Shown here: positions 1 to 10,362 of the stretch, piece after piece | How the letters are laid out: every line of letters starts with the position of its first letter | Position numbering within the stretch: the first letter of the stretch is position 1 | Virus record (IMG/VR): IMGVR_UViG_3300034685_000110 | Location: 1-28,538 of that record | Origin: a virus | Direction: 5' to 3' (one strand) | Length of the DNA: 28,538 bases | Translations under genes and position numbers: made by a program | The notes under the pieces: generated by a model | Told to the model about the DNA's origin: nothing | Databases searched by the model: none | The model's input: the letters and a program-made list of their open reading frames with translations, nothing else

Positions 1-3000
1 GCTGGAGTTGAATTTCTCGAAGAGCAATTTGCTACTGCAGGTCATGCAATGCTTGGAGACGAACAAGCTGAATGGAAAGACCTTGTTGATCCTCGCAAAC
101 AGCTTATCACGGCGGGGGTGGTCGGTGTTATTCAGCTTCCATATGCAGCAATAAATGCAGGAGGGTATGCCGCAGCGAAACACAACGACAAAAAGCAAAA
201 GAGATCGATCAATCAGGCCTATACAAATAATCTTACAAACATACAATCAATTTTTGGAGATGAGGCCAAAGATGTGATATCGTTGGTAAATGGAATCATA
301 GATAACAACAGACAGGACACCGAAACGATATCAAAAGTAATAAGCGGAATCGCTACATCGAACGAATTTGACGAGAAACAATCAGACGCTTTAATAAAAT
401 ATTCATTAGCCTATTTAGCGAAAAACGGACTCGAAAGAGGAAAAAACGAAGAGATACAACAAGCACAAAAGGAAGCGCAAGAAACAATACAACAGACAAT
501 AAATCCGGAGACAAACAGTATCATCCTCGCAAAGATACCAGGCGTAGAGGAGCCTACATTTGTTCAAGGGAATATTGTTTTGCATGAAGACGGATCTATC
601 GACACACATAAATCGGGAGAAATTTATTACACTGACAGCAACGGAAAGAGGCAAGTCATCGATCCGAAGTTTGTAGATATCATTGAAAATGTTCCGGCTG
701 AACAGGCAATAGAAGAGGCTACGGCAGAGAAAACAGCTGAGGTGGTTAACAGGCAGGCAAACGATGAGGTCAGACAATATGAGCCTGGAGAAACTGTAAG
801 ATTTACATCAGGCGGGAATACATCATTAATAGGGAAAATTGCCAATGTTGATGAATCTGGGAATTATCAAGTTATGGTCGATGGCGTTCCTGCACCCGTA
901 AATGTTGAGCCGAGAATGATTATCGAAGAGGACAATCTTCGGGGCGTGGATAACGGCGTACAAGTGGACTATACCGATGAAAAAGGCAATATCGTAACCG
1001 GCACGGTGGATGATATGAGCCTGAGAAATAACGGTATTATCGTTATCGACGAGAAAGAAGTACCGTCGGTAAATGTCATCGGAGTACATCGGGAAGAGCA
1101 AGCTAAACGGGAAGAAGTTGACAGAATGTCAGAAATTATTCCCGAAAATGAGGGTATGCCAGCCGAACAGATAGAGCAAAATGTCACAGAAACGGGAAAA
1201 GAAGAAACAAAAGGACAAATAGCATTACCAGAGGAGACGGAACAATCATCCGGACAAGAGGCCGATGCAGAAAAGCAGGCATTCATGCAATCATTGCCGA
1301 TCGTCCGGGAAGGGAAAAATAAGGGTCAAATCGATCAATCACGGATGACGCCGGAGCAGAATATTAAATATTTTGAATACAAATACGGGAAAGACAGAGC
1401 GATTCAGGCTGCCAAAAAGATGTCTGATAATCTCGAAGCGAGGATCAAAAAAGAGCAGGCGAAGCTGGATGCCGATCCGTTCAACATTGCACAGAATGAT
1501 CTTGTAGAAAATCTGTTATCGCAGCAAAAAGTATATCAAGATTATACCAGCAATGCAACACCGGATGAAAAAGTGAAGATCGAGCCGGTAAAAGAATCCG
1601 TAACGACAAAATCGCCCGTAGATGTTCCCGAACAAGCTATAAGACCAAATAAAAAGCGTACCACCACCGTCAGCCGACAGGATGAACAACAAGAACAGGC
1701 GGAAATAGACGAAAACATGACTGATGTTGATCGTTTTCTGAGCGATATTGAAAAACAAAAAGAAGCTATCCGGCAAGAGGTTGAAAAAATGACGCCAAAA
1801 CAGAGGGAAGAATGGTGGGGAGAACCTCAGTCTTTGCGTGAATATATCATGCGAGAACTTATCAACGGGCAACGTATTCTATGGTCCGATACCCCTACAT
1901 CAAAAGGTTTTGGTAGTCATCTCGGGATGAAAGGAAAAGAAAAGGAAAGAAGAAAATATATAGGGCTTTTAGGTTCTGCGAAAACAAATGCTTTAACGCC
2001 CGAAGCTTTTGCGCACAAAGTATGGGAGGATGTTGTCTCAAAAGGCGGTGGAAACGAAATAGGTGTCCGCTTTCATAATGTGGATACTATGGATGTTTTG
2101 GATGAGGTGCTGGATGTGCTTTATACTCACTACTCGAAAGGTCAAATGATATCCGATATTAATGAAAGCAGGCTTGAACAGATTTTTAACGAATTAGACA
2201 TGCAGGCAGGAGTAGCCATGAGCGGCGCATGGGATATTGATCCAAACGAAAGATCGCAAAACGAAATACTTCGCGGACTAATGTCGGAGGCTGAAGTTGA
2301 CGAAGTATCAATGTATGAAATAGAAGAATATTATGTTAATCAGGTAACACAGGATGAATTTTACGAATATTTTTATAAATTTGTAGTAAATAATAATGAT
2401 TATGACGAGACAGGAGCAGTTGGAAGTAGTCAACAGGATGCTGGAGAAGGATCCGTCATTGCCGATGGAGAAGGACGAGATCAGGATAGCCCTGGCTATA
2501 ACGAAGGCGCAGAAGAAGCTGATCGAACTGATGAGAGAGAAGCAGAGACACCAGAAGAATCTGCAGGCCCAATCGGATATGGGCAAAATGATCAGGGAGG
2601 AAGAGGCCAAAACGCTGAGGGAGTTGCTGGAATCACACAAGAGATACCTTCAAAATCTCTTGAGCAACGAATAAAAGAGGCTGATGCTGAACTGAAGAAG
2701 AAACAGTTTGCCATCATTCAGGCCTCAAATCCGATGAAGGACGATATCCATACCGGGATCAGATCGGCAAATGAAATTCTAACGGCAGAGGAAGCGTTCT
2801 CGCCATTAATTGAAAGCGGAGATGAAGCTTCACCGGACTTCACGGCAGCCGATATGGCAGAGGCTTTAAAAAGTGGTCAGATCACAGTATATTCATCCTA
2901 CCCGATAACGAACGGAGTGTTTGTCACGCCATCCAGAATGATAGCCGAAGATTATGCCGGCGGAAAAAATGTGTATTCTGCACGTGTTCCGATTAATAGC

Positions 3001-6000
3001 GTGGCATGGATAGATGAATCGGAAGGACAAATGGCGAACATTGATGAAACGGTTAATACTGAAAGTTATACAAAACAGACAACTTCAAGTGAAAAATCAC
3101 AGCATGGTTTATTAAATGAAGAGAATAAACTGACTGTAAATCAGAAACAAAAAGAACAGGAAGAGCCTTTAAAGGTTAATCAAAAAGAAAACATTAAAAA
3201 ACAATCGGTTGAACAAAAAGAAAATAAGGACGAGCCAATCGATATTCTCAAGAAGGCACAAGAGACTGTTGAGGGGGAACAACAAAGGAGAAATATTCCG
3301 GTAATAACAGAAGAGGAATATCTATCTATGAATGGCGCACCATTTATGGCTGGGTCAGAGCCGGCACTACACATGAACATTCAGGACGATGCCAACAAGA
3401 AAAAAAATATAGGCCGCGTAATGGGTGACATGAAAGAGAATAATGAGCGAAGAGAAAAATTAAGGAAGGAATACGCCGAGAAAGTAGCGAAGGGAGAGAT
3501 ACGTCCTCCCTCCAGAACAGAATTACTCATAGCAACGGCACAAGGACATCCGGACAATGAATCGACACAAGCCGCCAGAAGATTACTCGAAAGGCAGGGA
3601 ATAAATTGGGAAAGACCAAGTGATAATAATTTAGTTGTTAACGAAAAAGGTGCAACTCTTACAAAAAATAAACCAAATGAAAAAAGAAAGCAAAAAGCAA
3701 TCAACCTCCAAATCAATTGGGACGAAGAAAACGGTGATGTATCCGCAAAAAGAGATGAAGCCTTCGGTGCTGACCCCGAAACAAGAGACGTACAACGGAA
3801 AGCGGGTTACGATCCGGCCATCGATAATAGAATAACCAACATGGAGCGGCTTCTGATAAACAGAGGCCACCTGGATTTTGTAGGAAATCCATTAACGGGA
3901 CCCGTTAAGATAACAGACGCCAACGACGTTGCTTTTCTATTTAAAAATCTTGAAAGGGCTCAATCGGAAAATGTGTTTGTTGTCCTTGCGAAAGATAATG
4001 GCGAATACCGTGTGTTATATCTAACTACCGGATCATCCACATCGAGCATCGTAGATACTAAATTAATAGCTCCTGCCGCAAAAGACTTCAGAGCAACAAA
4101 GATGTGGATGGTACACAACCATCCGTCCGGAAAGCTTGAGCCATCAGTTCAGGATATTTCAGTGCATAGAAACCTTGAACAGCTTGGCGAGGTACTTGGC
4201 ATCTCGGTTATGCCGTCAATTATTATCAACCTTGATTCGGGGAAATATGCCAAATTTTCAGAATGGTCGCGCACAACGATCGATACGCCAAGAGGTCCAG
4301 CTCAGGGTGAACCCGTCCGGGTTGATGTTTATTCATTTGACAGGCAAATGCTATATACCCCGTTCTCGGAAAAACAAAAAATAAAGAGTTCGGTTGACGT
4401 TGCCCGGTTATTAAGCCAACAAAAACGCGGAACGGTAGATAAGATTCATGCCCTGATTATTGACAGAGCGAATAATATCAACAGGTATGTACTTATCGAC
4501 GGCAACGTATCAACAGATGAGCTAAACAAAATACTACTCGAAGAAGTAGGGAGACACGGAGAGAACGTCATCCTTTCTACGAACGGCATTCAGTTGGACT
4601 TTAAGAGGATCAAAAAGGCATTAAACATCGTCGGAGCCGACCTCCTCGATGTGATAACGATAAAGCAAGATGACGATATCATCAATAATTATGAAAGTCT
4701 ATATGAATTAGGGCTACTTGCTGATGAACAAGCCGGATATGAGCCGCGTCAATCCGAAAACGTTCCGGGTGCTACTTACAATGGATTAATGTTCCATGTA
4801 GTTGATGAAGCCGGATATTATTCTACCGTTGAAGATGCGCTTGAGAAGATTAAACAGGAGAAAGGTACACCCGAACAATTCAAAGCCATGCTGCTGAAAA
4901 ACGGGGCTAAACAGGCCGAGTTGGACTGGATGGGATGGGATGAAACCTTCACCGGTAAATCGGTAACAAAAGCCGAGATACAGGACTGGATCAACCAAAA
5001 TAAGATCGAAATAAGTGAAGTAAGGAAAGAAAAAAATGAACCACTTACTGAGGGGGAAATTATACAAAGAGAACAAGATATTTATATCAATGCCGATATA
5101 GCTACGAGAGAAAAGTTTGGTATTGACGAACCGATCGAGCGATGGGATGAATATTATAAAGGTGATGCTGATGAAGATATATTAAACGAGATAGCTGCAA
5201 AAAACGGATATAGTGATTATAAGAAAATGTTCGATGCGATGGACTTATACTACGAGGATCTTGTTTATGAAGAACTTAGCGAGTTAGATAGATCGAGAGA
5301 AGATAGCACCAAATATTCCTATTACGTACTTCCTGGTGGCGAAAAATACAACGAATTGTTGTTGACAATGCCGCATAAAATATCAGAAAAGAGGAGAAGA
5401 TATGAAGAGTTAAGAGCAAAAGAGAAAATGACAGAATCAGAACGTCGTGAATTTTCTGATTTGGTAAACGATGATGTAGATATAAGCGATGAAAAATTCC
5501 GTTCACTCCATTTCGATGAACCTAATATCGTTGCACACATCCGTTTCGATGAAAGGACAGCAAACGGTGAGAGAATTTTATTCCTGGAAGAGATACAATC
5601 AGACTGGGCGCAGCAAGGAAAGAGACACGGGTTTAAAACAGGGAAGGATAAAGATGTATTGAGGGCTGAAAAAGCCTTAGAAGAATCGAATAAAAATCTT
5701 GAAAAAGCTATTAACAGAAGGCATGAATTAGGCCTACCCGTCGGGGCAGGATCTACGGAACAGAAGATGTTTGGTTCAGAAATATGGTTATTGGGGAATA
5801 ATAAAGAGTATATTCAATTAAACAGGGAGCTTGAAAAGGTAAGAAATAACAAGGATTATAATTCCATTCAGCAAAGAATGGAGGAAATAAAAAAGGAATA
5901 CGACAAGGCAAATTCGGATTATCAGAAAGCGCTTGATGATGTAGAATTGGACAGCAAGGTGTTAGAGAAAATGAAAGAGCTTTCAATCATTTCCGAAAGA

Positions 6001-9000
6001 TATAAGGTGCCAGATATGCCTTTCAAAAAAACCGACCAATGGATAACCCTTGCATTCCGCAGAATGATGCGATATGCAGCCGAGAACGGTTATGACCGAA
6101 TTGCATGGACAACGGGAGAGCAACAGGCCGATAGGTACAATCTGAGCAAGCAGGTGGATCGAATCGTTATAGACGAAGAGAACGGGCAGTATTCCATTAT
6201 GGCTGTTCCAAAAGGGGGGCAAGAGCTTGAGAATATAGCAACCGCGACAAAAGAAAACCTTTCCGACTATGTAGGGAAAGAAATTGCCTTAAAAGCGATC
6301 AACGAAGGGGGTGGCGATTTTCGTGGCGATGATTTGAAAGTTGGCGGCGAAGGAATGAGGGCGTTTTATGACCAAATCGTTCCGAGCGTCGTAAAAAAAA
6401 TCAGCAAACCTTTCGGCGTAGATATAGAGACCATCGAATTGCCGGAAACAGGAGCGCAACAGTCTATTCCTGTTACGGACGATATGCGCGGATATGCCGA
6501 AAACGGGATGCCGTTATTCAGTATAGCGCAGATGAGTGAAGATATCGACACCCTTCTTAACGCCGCAAAAACGCCACAGGAAAAGACGAAAATCGTTTCG
6601 GATATGGTCGATGAGCTGGAGAGCAGGTATAGGAAATCGGTTGACACAGTAGTGCTCCCAACAAAAAAAGACGTATTTGAATCCCTCCGGATGATGGGGG
6701 CCGACAGTGAATTGCTTAGCATGGCCGAGAAAACCAAAGCCAAGCTTAACGGAGTTTTCTTTAATGGTGTAATATACTTAAATTCGTCTTCGCTCGATAA
6801 GGCGAAAAATGTAGCAGAAGTGTGGGCGCATGAGAATTTTCATGCGTGGATATCGGACAAAAAAGAATTATTAGTACCTTTGATAAACAACCTCGACGAT
6901 AATTTTCTGAACGCAAATCTTCATGCGTACTATCATAAGCTCGATAAAGAGGAAAAAGTAAACGAATTGCTTGCATTTGCCGTCGGGAGAATTTTCACGG
7001 GTAGAGATATTGCAAAAATAAAGGAAGCAGATATCATTTTACCGGTAATCATAAAATATTTAGATTATGTCACAGAAGGAGAATTTAGTAAAAGTGGTGC
7101 TCGAATACGGAGCGGGAGAAGATCGGATGCGGATGCATTACGAAATAACCAGAGAGGCATACCGCAGGGCGAACGAATTAATCAGCCGGGAGAAGTCTCC
7201 TATCAGCCACAACAGGAGGACGGAACTGTTCTTTCAGGCTATGGAGGAGTATCCGGTGCCGGAGGAATAGCGGAATCGGCTTATGCGCCAATGCCGCAGC
7301 AAAAAGAAGGACAAAGCCTGGAGGATTATTCGCGCGAAGTAAGCGATTGGTATTTCAAACAGAGAGAGCTGCCTAACCAACCATTATTTAGCGTGTCGGA
7401 TGTCGCAGATCGTACAGGATCGAAAATGCCGGAAGATCTTCGCAAGGAGTATGATGTGAAATATGATCGGTTTTTCACCCGTTTCCGCGAGGCGTGGGAG
7501 GACACGTTTTTGCCGGTAAAAGACTTTCTCGATCTTTTAAGAAAAAACGGTGTCGAGATAGCAGAATACAACGATTTCTACAAGCAGGCAACACACCTGC
7601 AGGGGAAAAACGATTCGCAGCTGAAAATATTCAAAGACAGTTACCAACATCCGATCACACTTGCCGTCAGCGCACTCGTAAATAAAGGGTTTAAATACCG
7701 TGATATCGAAAACTATGTATTCGCAAAGCACGGTATCGAACGCAATGAATACATGCGCAATGCCGCCATAGAGGAATGGGAAAACAATCATCCGGAGGCT
7801 GAGGAAGACGAGAGAGCCGCATTCATCAAATCGCTTCCGAATGATTACGCGGGTATCACTGCACTGGAAGAAGAGTTGGGACAACCGGCAGAGATGTTCA
7901 TCGACAGCTTTGAGAATAAGGCCGGAGAAGAGGATATCAACAGATTGTGGGCGGCGATCAATAACGCAACCCACTGGACGCTGACCAAGCAGTACCAAAC
8001 CGGCATGATAAACAAAGAGGTTTATGACGATCTGATGAATCGATACCGATATTACGTTCCACTTCGGGGACACGACAAGGAAACGGCTGAGGACAGATGG
8101 GACTATACACCCGATATGGGAACATTCTTTACTGCTCCGTTGGTGAGAGCCAAAGGGCGCAGGTCGAGAGCAGAAAGCCCGTTCGCCTTTATTGAGCAGA
8201 TGGCTCACTCAGCCATAGTGCAAGGCAACAAAAACACCCTTAAACAATCTATCCTAAGGCTTGCCCAGAAGGAAAACGGAGGCTTGATGTCTGCCACCAA
8301 AACGTGGAAGGTTAACGTAGGAACAAAAGAAAAACCGATATGGGAGCAACAATCTGCACCGTACAGCGAAGACCTTGATACCTATCTTCAAAACCAGCAA
8401 CTTTTTGAGGAGAGGATGCAGCAGCTCAAAAAGGAGGGTATGGCCTATCAGGGGAGAGCAAGGCTGGATATTGGCGATCTGTTCATTAAACCAAAACAGG
8501 CAGAACAGCATGAAATACGAGTTTACCAGAACGGCATAAGTTATACGGTTTATATCAATGCAAACCCGGCTATTGCAAAAGCAATCAACGGAGCAAACCG
8601 GAAAGATATATCCAATAACTTGGGACTCTTTTCAACCATAACCCGGAACATGGCGGCCAACTTCACTACCAGAAATCCTCTTTTTGTCATGACGAACTTC
8701 TCGCGAGATTACATTTATTCCACGACGATGTTACTTGCGAAAGAAACGCCCGAGTTTATGCTTGACTTCCAGCGAAATCTTCCGGCAGCTGCCAACGCCT
8801 TAAGAAGGTATGAGAGAGGAAATGTCGATCTGAATAAAAAATCCGATCAATATCTTTACGAATATATGATCAATGGAGGTAAAACAGGATTCTCGCATAT
8901 CTTCGAGCTTGACAGGGTGGCAAAATCGCTGGAAAGAGAAGCACAAAAAGGAGGAAAGAAAAACTTTGCGGATCATGCCAGAGCGATCATAGACGTTATC

Positions 9001-10311
9001 GACATGTTTAACGAAGTGGCAGAAAATACGACCAGGTTATCCGTTTATATTACCTCTCGCGAGCATGGCAAAAGCATTATTGACTCGATTAATGATGCAA
9101 AGAACATCACGGTGAACTTCAACCAAAAAGGAGCAGGATCCAGCGTAGGAAAAAACAGTTTCGAACAAGTCATTTTATCGGCAGCTGGATGGGTAAGGCC
9201 ACTTTATTTATTCTCAAATGCCGCCATACAAGCGCTTAGCAATATCGTGAAAGTAACCAATAAGCATCCGGTGAAGATGGCCGCCATCCTCTCATCGTAT
9301 GCGCTTATCGGGTTTATATCACCCCTGTTGGCCGCGATGATTGGAGGCGATGATGGAGAAGATAGTTATATGAAGCTATCTGATTGGGAAAGACAAAATA
9401 ACTGGTGTGTGTTACTCCCGAACGGATCTTTCCTTAAAATACCGCTTCCTCAAGAACTAAGGATATTCAGCCGCATGGGAGACGATATCTATCAGGCATA
9501 TACCGGAAAGAAAGACATCTTACAGGTATTGATGGATATCGCGTTTTCTATTTCGGACCTTCTTCCGATGAATCCACTGGGTGCAGCCGGAACAAGCTGG
9601 GCTGAATTATCACCTGACTTTGCGCGTCCTATCGTGCAGATAGTAGGGACAAATACGAATTTTATGGGGTCGCGTATATACAACGAATGGGCAAACAAAA
9701 ATATGCCCGGATACCTGAAAGCAAGGACAAACAAGAAAGGCGAATATTATGCGCCCAATTTCATGGTTGACTGGTTTATGATATTGGATCATCTCACCGG
9801 TGGTGACGGCGTGAAAAAAGGAGTGATAAGCCTCAATCCGGATATAACAAATCACCTGCTTAGAGGATATTTTGGAGGACTTTATACATTAGCGGAGCAG
9901 GGAATCGGCATAGCAAGCGAAGCATACAATTTTACAAAAACAGGTGAGTTGGATATTAAAGTCCGGGAGACGCCGCTTCGCGTATTCTATGTAGATAAAA
10001 ACGATCTTCAGCTGCAATCCAGCGGAATCTCAAGCAGATATTACGATATATACGATAAGGTCATAGAATCACGGCGTAGAGCCAAAGCATATACGGAGAA
10101 GGTTCAAAAAGGCGAGATGGGAATCGACGAATACTCGCGTGTGATGAGTGAACTAAACATGCCTAAGATCAATGCCATGTATGATCGGATAAAAGAGATA
10201 AAACGAATTGAAAGAGAAATGAAAGAGATGAATCCGCAGCAACAGAAACAGGCAGAAGAAATGATTTTTGATCTAAGAAAAGAAGTTGTAGAGTTGAACA
10301 GCAATCAGTAA
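1..10311 (+). CDS. Giant phage polyvalent (internal virion) protein, 5' partial
   Basis: The reading frame is open from base 1, so the start lies upstream; the first ATG in the window is at 49. At least 3436 residues are encoded. Numbering from the ATG at 49, recognisable parts are: about 945-1000, a region like phage ADP-ribosyltransferase-type segments (NGVFVTPSRMIAEDYAGG); about 1270-1430, a RadC-like JAB/MPN domain with HNHPSG at 1356-1361 followed by S..D metal ligands; about 1600-2035, a conserved polyvalent-protein region (EEIQSDW, AWTTGEQQADRY); HENFH at 2261, an HExxH zincin site; from about 2865, an LPD38-like C-terminal part (TRNPLFVMTNFSRD) with a hydrophobic segment at about 3078-3100. 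Linkers are charged and Q/E-rich. Proteins of this kind are thought to be injected with the DNA and to act against host functions. Its position just upstream of the portal gene and its size fit an ejected virion protein. Domain calls are from motif recognition only; the overall class is fairly sure, individual enzymatic activities are not. Confidence 0.85.
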   Translation, partial: AGVEFLEEQFATAGHAMLGDEQAEWKDLVDPRKQLITAGVVGVIQLPYAAINAGGYAAAKHNDKKQKRSINQAYTNNLTNIQSIFGDEAKDVISLVNGIIDNNRQDTETISKVISGIATSNEFDEKQSDALIKYSLAYLAKNGLERGKNEEIQQAQKEAQETIQQTINPETNSIILAKIPGVEEPTFVQGNIVLHEDGSIDTHKSGEIYYTDSNGKRQVIDPKFVDIIENVPAEQAIEEATAEKTAEVVNRQANDEVRQYEPGETVRFTSGGNTSLIGKIANVDESGNYQVMVDGVPAPVNVEPRMIIEEDNLRGVDNGVQVDYTDEKGNIVTGTVDDMSLRNNGIIVIDEKEVPSVNVIGVHREEQAKREEVDRMSEIIPENEGMPAEQIEQNVTETGKEETKGQIALPEETEQSSGQEADAEKQAFMQSLPIVREGKNKGQIDQSRMTPEQNIKYFEYKYGKDRAIQAAKKMSDNLEARIKKEQAKLDADPFNIAQNDLVENLLSQQKVYQDYTSNATPDEKVKIEPVKESVTTKSPVDVPEQAIRPNKKRTTTVSRQDEQQEQAEIDENMTDVDRFLSDIEKQKEAIRQEVEKMTPKQREEWWGEPQSLREYIMRELINGQRILWSDTPTSKGFGSHLGMKGKEKERRKYIGLLGSAKTNALTPEAFAHKVWEDVVSKGGGNEIGVRFHNVDTMDVLDEVLDVLYTHYSKGQMISDINESRLEQIFNELDMQAGVAMSGAWDIDPNERSQNEILRGLMSEAEVDEVSMYEIEEYYVNQVTQDEFYEYFYKFVVNNNDYDETGAVGSSQQDAGEGSVIADGEGRDQDSPGYNEGAEEADRTDEREAETPEESAGPIGYGQNDQGGRGQNAEGVAGITQEIPSKSLEQRIKEADAELKKKQFAIIQASNPMKDDIHTGIRSANEILTAEEAFSPLIESGDEASPDFTAADMAEALKSGQITVYSSYPITNGVFVTPSRMIAEDYAGGKNVYSARVPINSVAWIDESEGQMANIDETVNTESYTKQTTSSEKSQHGLLNEENKLTVNQKQKEQEEPLKVNQKENIKKQSVEQKENKDEPIDILKKAQETVEGEQQRRNIPVITEEEYLSMNGAPFMAGSEPALHMNIQDDANKKKNIGRVMGDMKENNERREKLRKEYAEKVAKGEIRPPSRTELLIATAQGHPDNESTQAARRLLERQGINWERPSDNNLVVNEKGATLTKNKPNEKRKQKAINLQINWDEENGDVSAKRDEAFGADPETRDVQRKAGYDPAIDNRITNMERLLINRGHLDFVGNPLTGPVKITDANDVAFLFKNLERAQSENVFVVLAKDNGEYRVLYLTTGSSTSSIVDTKLIAPAAKDFRATKMWMVHNHPSGKLEPSVQDISVHRNLEQLGEVLGISVMPSIIINLDSGKYAKFSEWSRTTIDTPRGPAQGEPVRVDVYSFDRQMLYTPFSEKQKIKSSVDVARLLSQQKRGTVDKIHALIIDRANNINRYVLIDGNVSTDELNKILLEEVGRHGENVILSTNGIQLDFKRIKKALNIVGADLLDVITIKQDDDIINNYESLYELGLLADEQAGYEPRQSENVPGATYNGLMFHVVDEAGYYSTVEDALEKIKQEKGTPEQFKAMLLKNGAKQAELDWMGWDETFTGKSVTKAEIQDWINQNKIEISEVRKEKNEPLTEGEIIQREQDIYINADIATREKFGIDEPIERWDEYYKGDADEDILNEIAAKNGYSDYKKMFDAMDLYYEDLVYEELSELDRSREDSTKYSYYVLPGGEKYNELLLTMPHKISEKRRRYEELRAKEKMTESERREFSDLVNDDVDISDEKFRSLHFDEPNIVAHIRFDERTANGERILFLEEIQSDWAQQGKRHGFKTGKDKDVLRAEKALEESNKNLEKAINRRHELGLPVGAGSTEQKMFGSEIWLLGNNKEYIQLNRELEKVRNNKDYNSIQQRMEEIKKEYDKANSDYQKALDDVELDSKVLEKMKELSIISERYKVPDMPFKKTDQWITLAFRRMMRYAAENGYDRIAWTTGEQQADRYNLSKQVDRIVIDEENGQYSIMAVPKGGQELENIATATKENLSDYVGKEIALKAINEGGGDFRGDDLKVGGEGMRAFYDQIVPSVVKKISKPFGVDIETIELPETGAQQSIPVTDDMRGYAENGMPLFSIAQMSEDIDTLLNAAKTPQEKTKIVSDMVDELESRYRKSVDTVVLPTKKDVFESLRMMGADSELLSMAEKTKAKLNGVFFNGVIYLNSSSLDKAKNVAEVWAHENFHAWISDKKELLVPLINNLDDNFLNANLHAYYHKLDKEEKVNELLAFAVGRIFTGRDIAKIKEADIILPVIIKYLDYVTEGEFSKSGARIRSGRRSDADALRNNQRGIPQGERINQPGEVSYQPQQEDGTVLSGYGGVSGAGGIAESAYAPMPQQKEGQSLEDYSREVSDWYFKQRELPNQPLFSVSDVADRTGSKMPEDLRKEYDVKYDRFFTRFREAWEDTFLPVKDFLDLLRKNGVEIAEYNDFYKQATHLQGKNDSQLKIFKDSYQHPITLAVSALVNKGFKYRDIENYVFAKHGIERNEYMRNAAIEEWENNHPEAEEDERAAFIKSLPNDYAGITALEEELGQPAEMFIDSFENKAGEEDINRLWAAINNATHWTLTKQYQTGMINKEVYDDLMNRYRYYVPLRGHDKETAEDRWDYTPDMGTFFTAPLVRAKGRRSRAESPFAFIEQMAHSAIVQGNKNTLKQSILRLAQKENGGLMSATKTWKVNVGTKEKPIWEQQSAPYSEDLDTYLQNQQLFEERMQQLKKEGMAYQGRARLDIGDLFIKPKQAEQHEIRVYQNGISYTVYINANPAIAKAINGANRKDISNNLGLFSTITRNMAANFTTRNPLFVMTNFSRDYIYSTTMLLAKETPEFMLDFQRNLPAAANALRRYERGNVDLNKKSDQYLYEYMINGGKTGFSHIFELDRVAKSLEREAQKGGKKNFADHARAIIDVIDMFNEVAENTTRLSVYITSREHGKSIIDSINDAKNITVNFNQKGAGSSVGKNSFEQVILSAAGWVRPLYLFSNAAIQALSNIVKVTNKHPVKMAAILSSYALIGFISPLLAAMIGGDDGEDSYMKLSDWERQNNWCVLLPNGSFLKIPLPQELRIFSRMGDDIYQAYTGKKDILQVLMDIAFSISDLLPMNPLGAAGTSWAELSPDFARPIVQIVGTNTNFMGSRIYNEWANKNMPGYLKARTNKKGEYYAPNFMVDWFMILDHLTGGDGVKKGVISLNPDITNHLLRGYFGGLYTLAEQGIGIASEAYNFTKTGELDIKVRETPLRVFYVDKNDLQLQSSGISSRYYDIYDKVIESRRRAKAYTEKVQKGEMGIDEYSRVMSELNMPKINAMYDRIKEIKRIEREMKEMNPQQQKQAEEMIFDLRKEVVELNSNQ
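2396..2674 (+). CDS. Overprinted 92-aa helical ORF inside the giant gene
   Basis: This ORF lies in the +2 frame, fully inside the giant polyvalent gene. It encodes a highly charged, probably all-helical protein beginning MIMTRQEQLEVVNRMLEKDP and rich in K/E/L/R heptad-like patterns. Over the same bases the main frame reads as a D/E/G/Q/A-rich, low-complexity linker, which is the usual appearance of the non-ancestral frame in overprinted DNA. It could be a real nested gene, or the remnant of a small gene that was captured out of frame to form the linker. No ribosome binding site is obvious, but Bacteroidales genes often lack one. Function unknown. Confidence 0.35.
   Translation: MIMTRQEQLEVVNRMLEKDPSLPMEKDEIRIALAITKAQKKLIELMREKQRHQKNLQAQSDMGKMIREEEAKTLRELLESHKRYLQNLLSNE
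7067..7270 (+). CDS. Overprinted 67-aa ORF inside the giant gene
   Basis: A second +2-frame ORF nested in the giant gene. It encodes an ordered-looking acidic/basic helical protein (MSQKENLVKVVLEYGAGEDR at the start, EEYPVPEE at the end). The main frame here is a G/S/Q/R-rich linker, located just after the zincin region and before the next folded section. Purine-rich AGAAGGAG occurs just after, not before, the ATG, so it does not support this start. It may be a nested gene or an out-of-frame captured gene. Function unknown. Confidence 0.35.
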   Translation: MSQKENLVKVVLEYGAGEDRMRMHYEITREAYRRANELISREKSPISHNRRTELFFQAMEEYPVPEE

Positions 10312-10362
10312 TTAACTCTAACAAACATCGGTGAATATTATAATACTCATATTTGCATAGTT

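Noticed and set aside
3635-3835. Third +2-frame ORF (66 codons) in the giant gene
   Set aside because: Lys/Gln/Thr-rich product that reflects A-rich DNA; it lacks the ordered look of the two ORFs reported.
7537-8208. 223-codon minus-strand ORF inside the giant gene
   Set aside because: Cys/Phe/Val-rich product typical of a shadow frame; the + strand frame here is well-ordered protein sequence.
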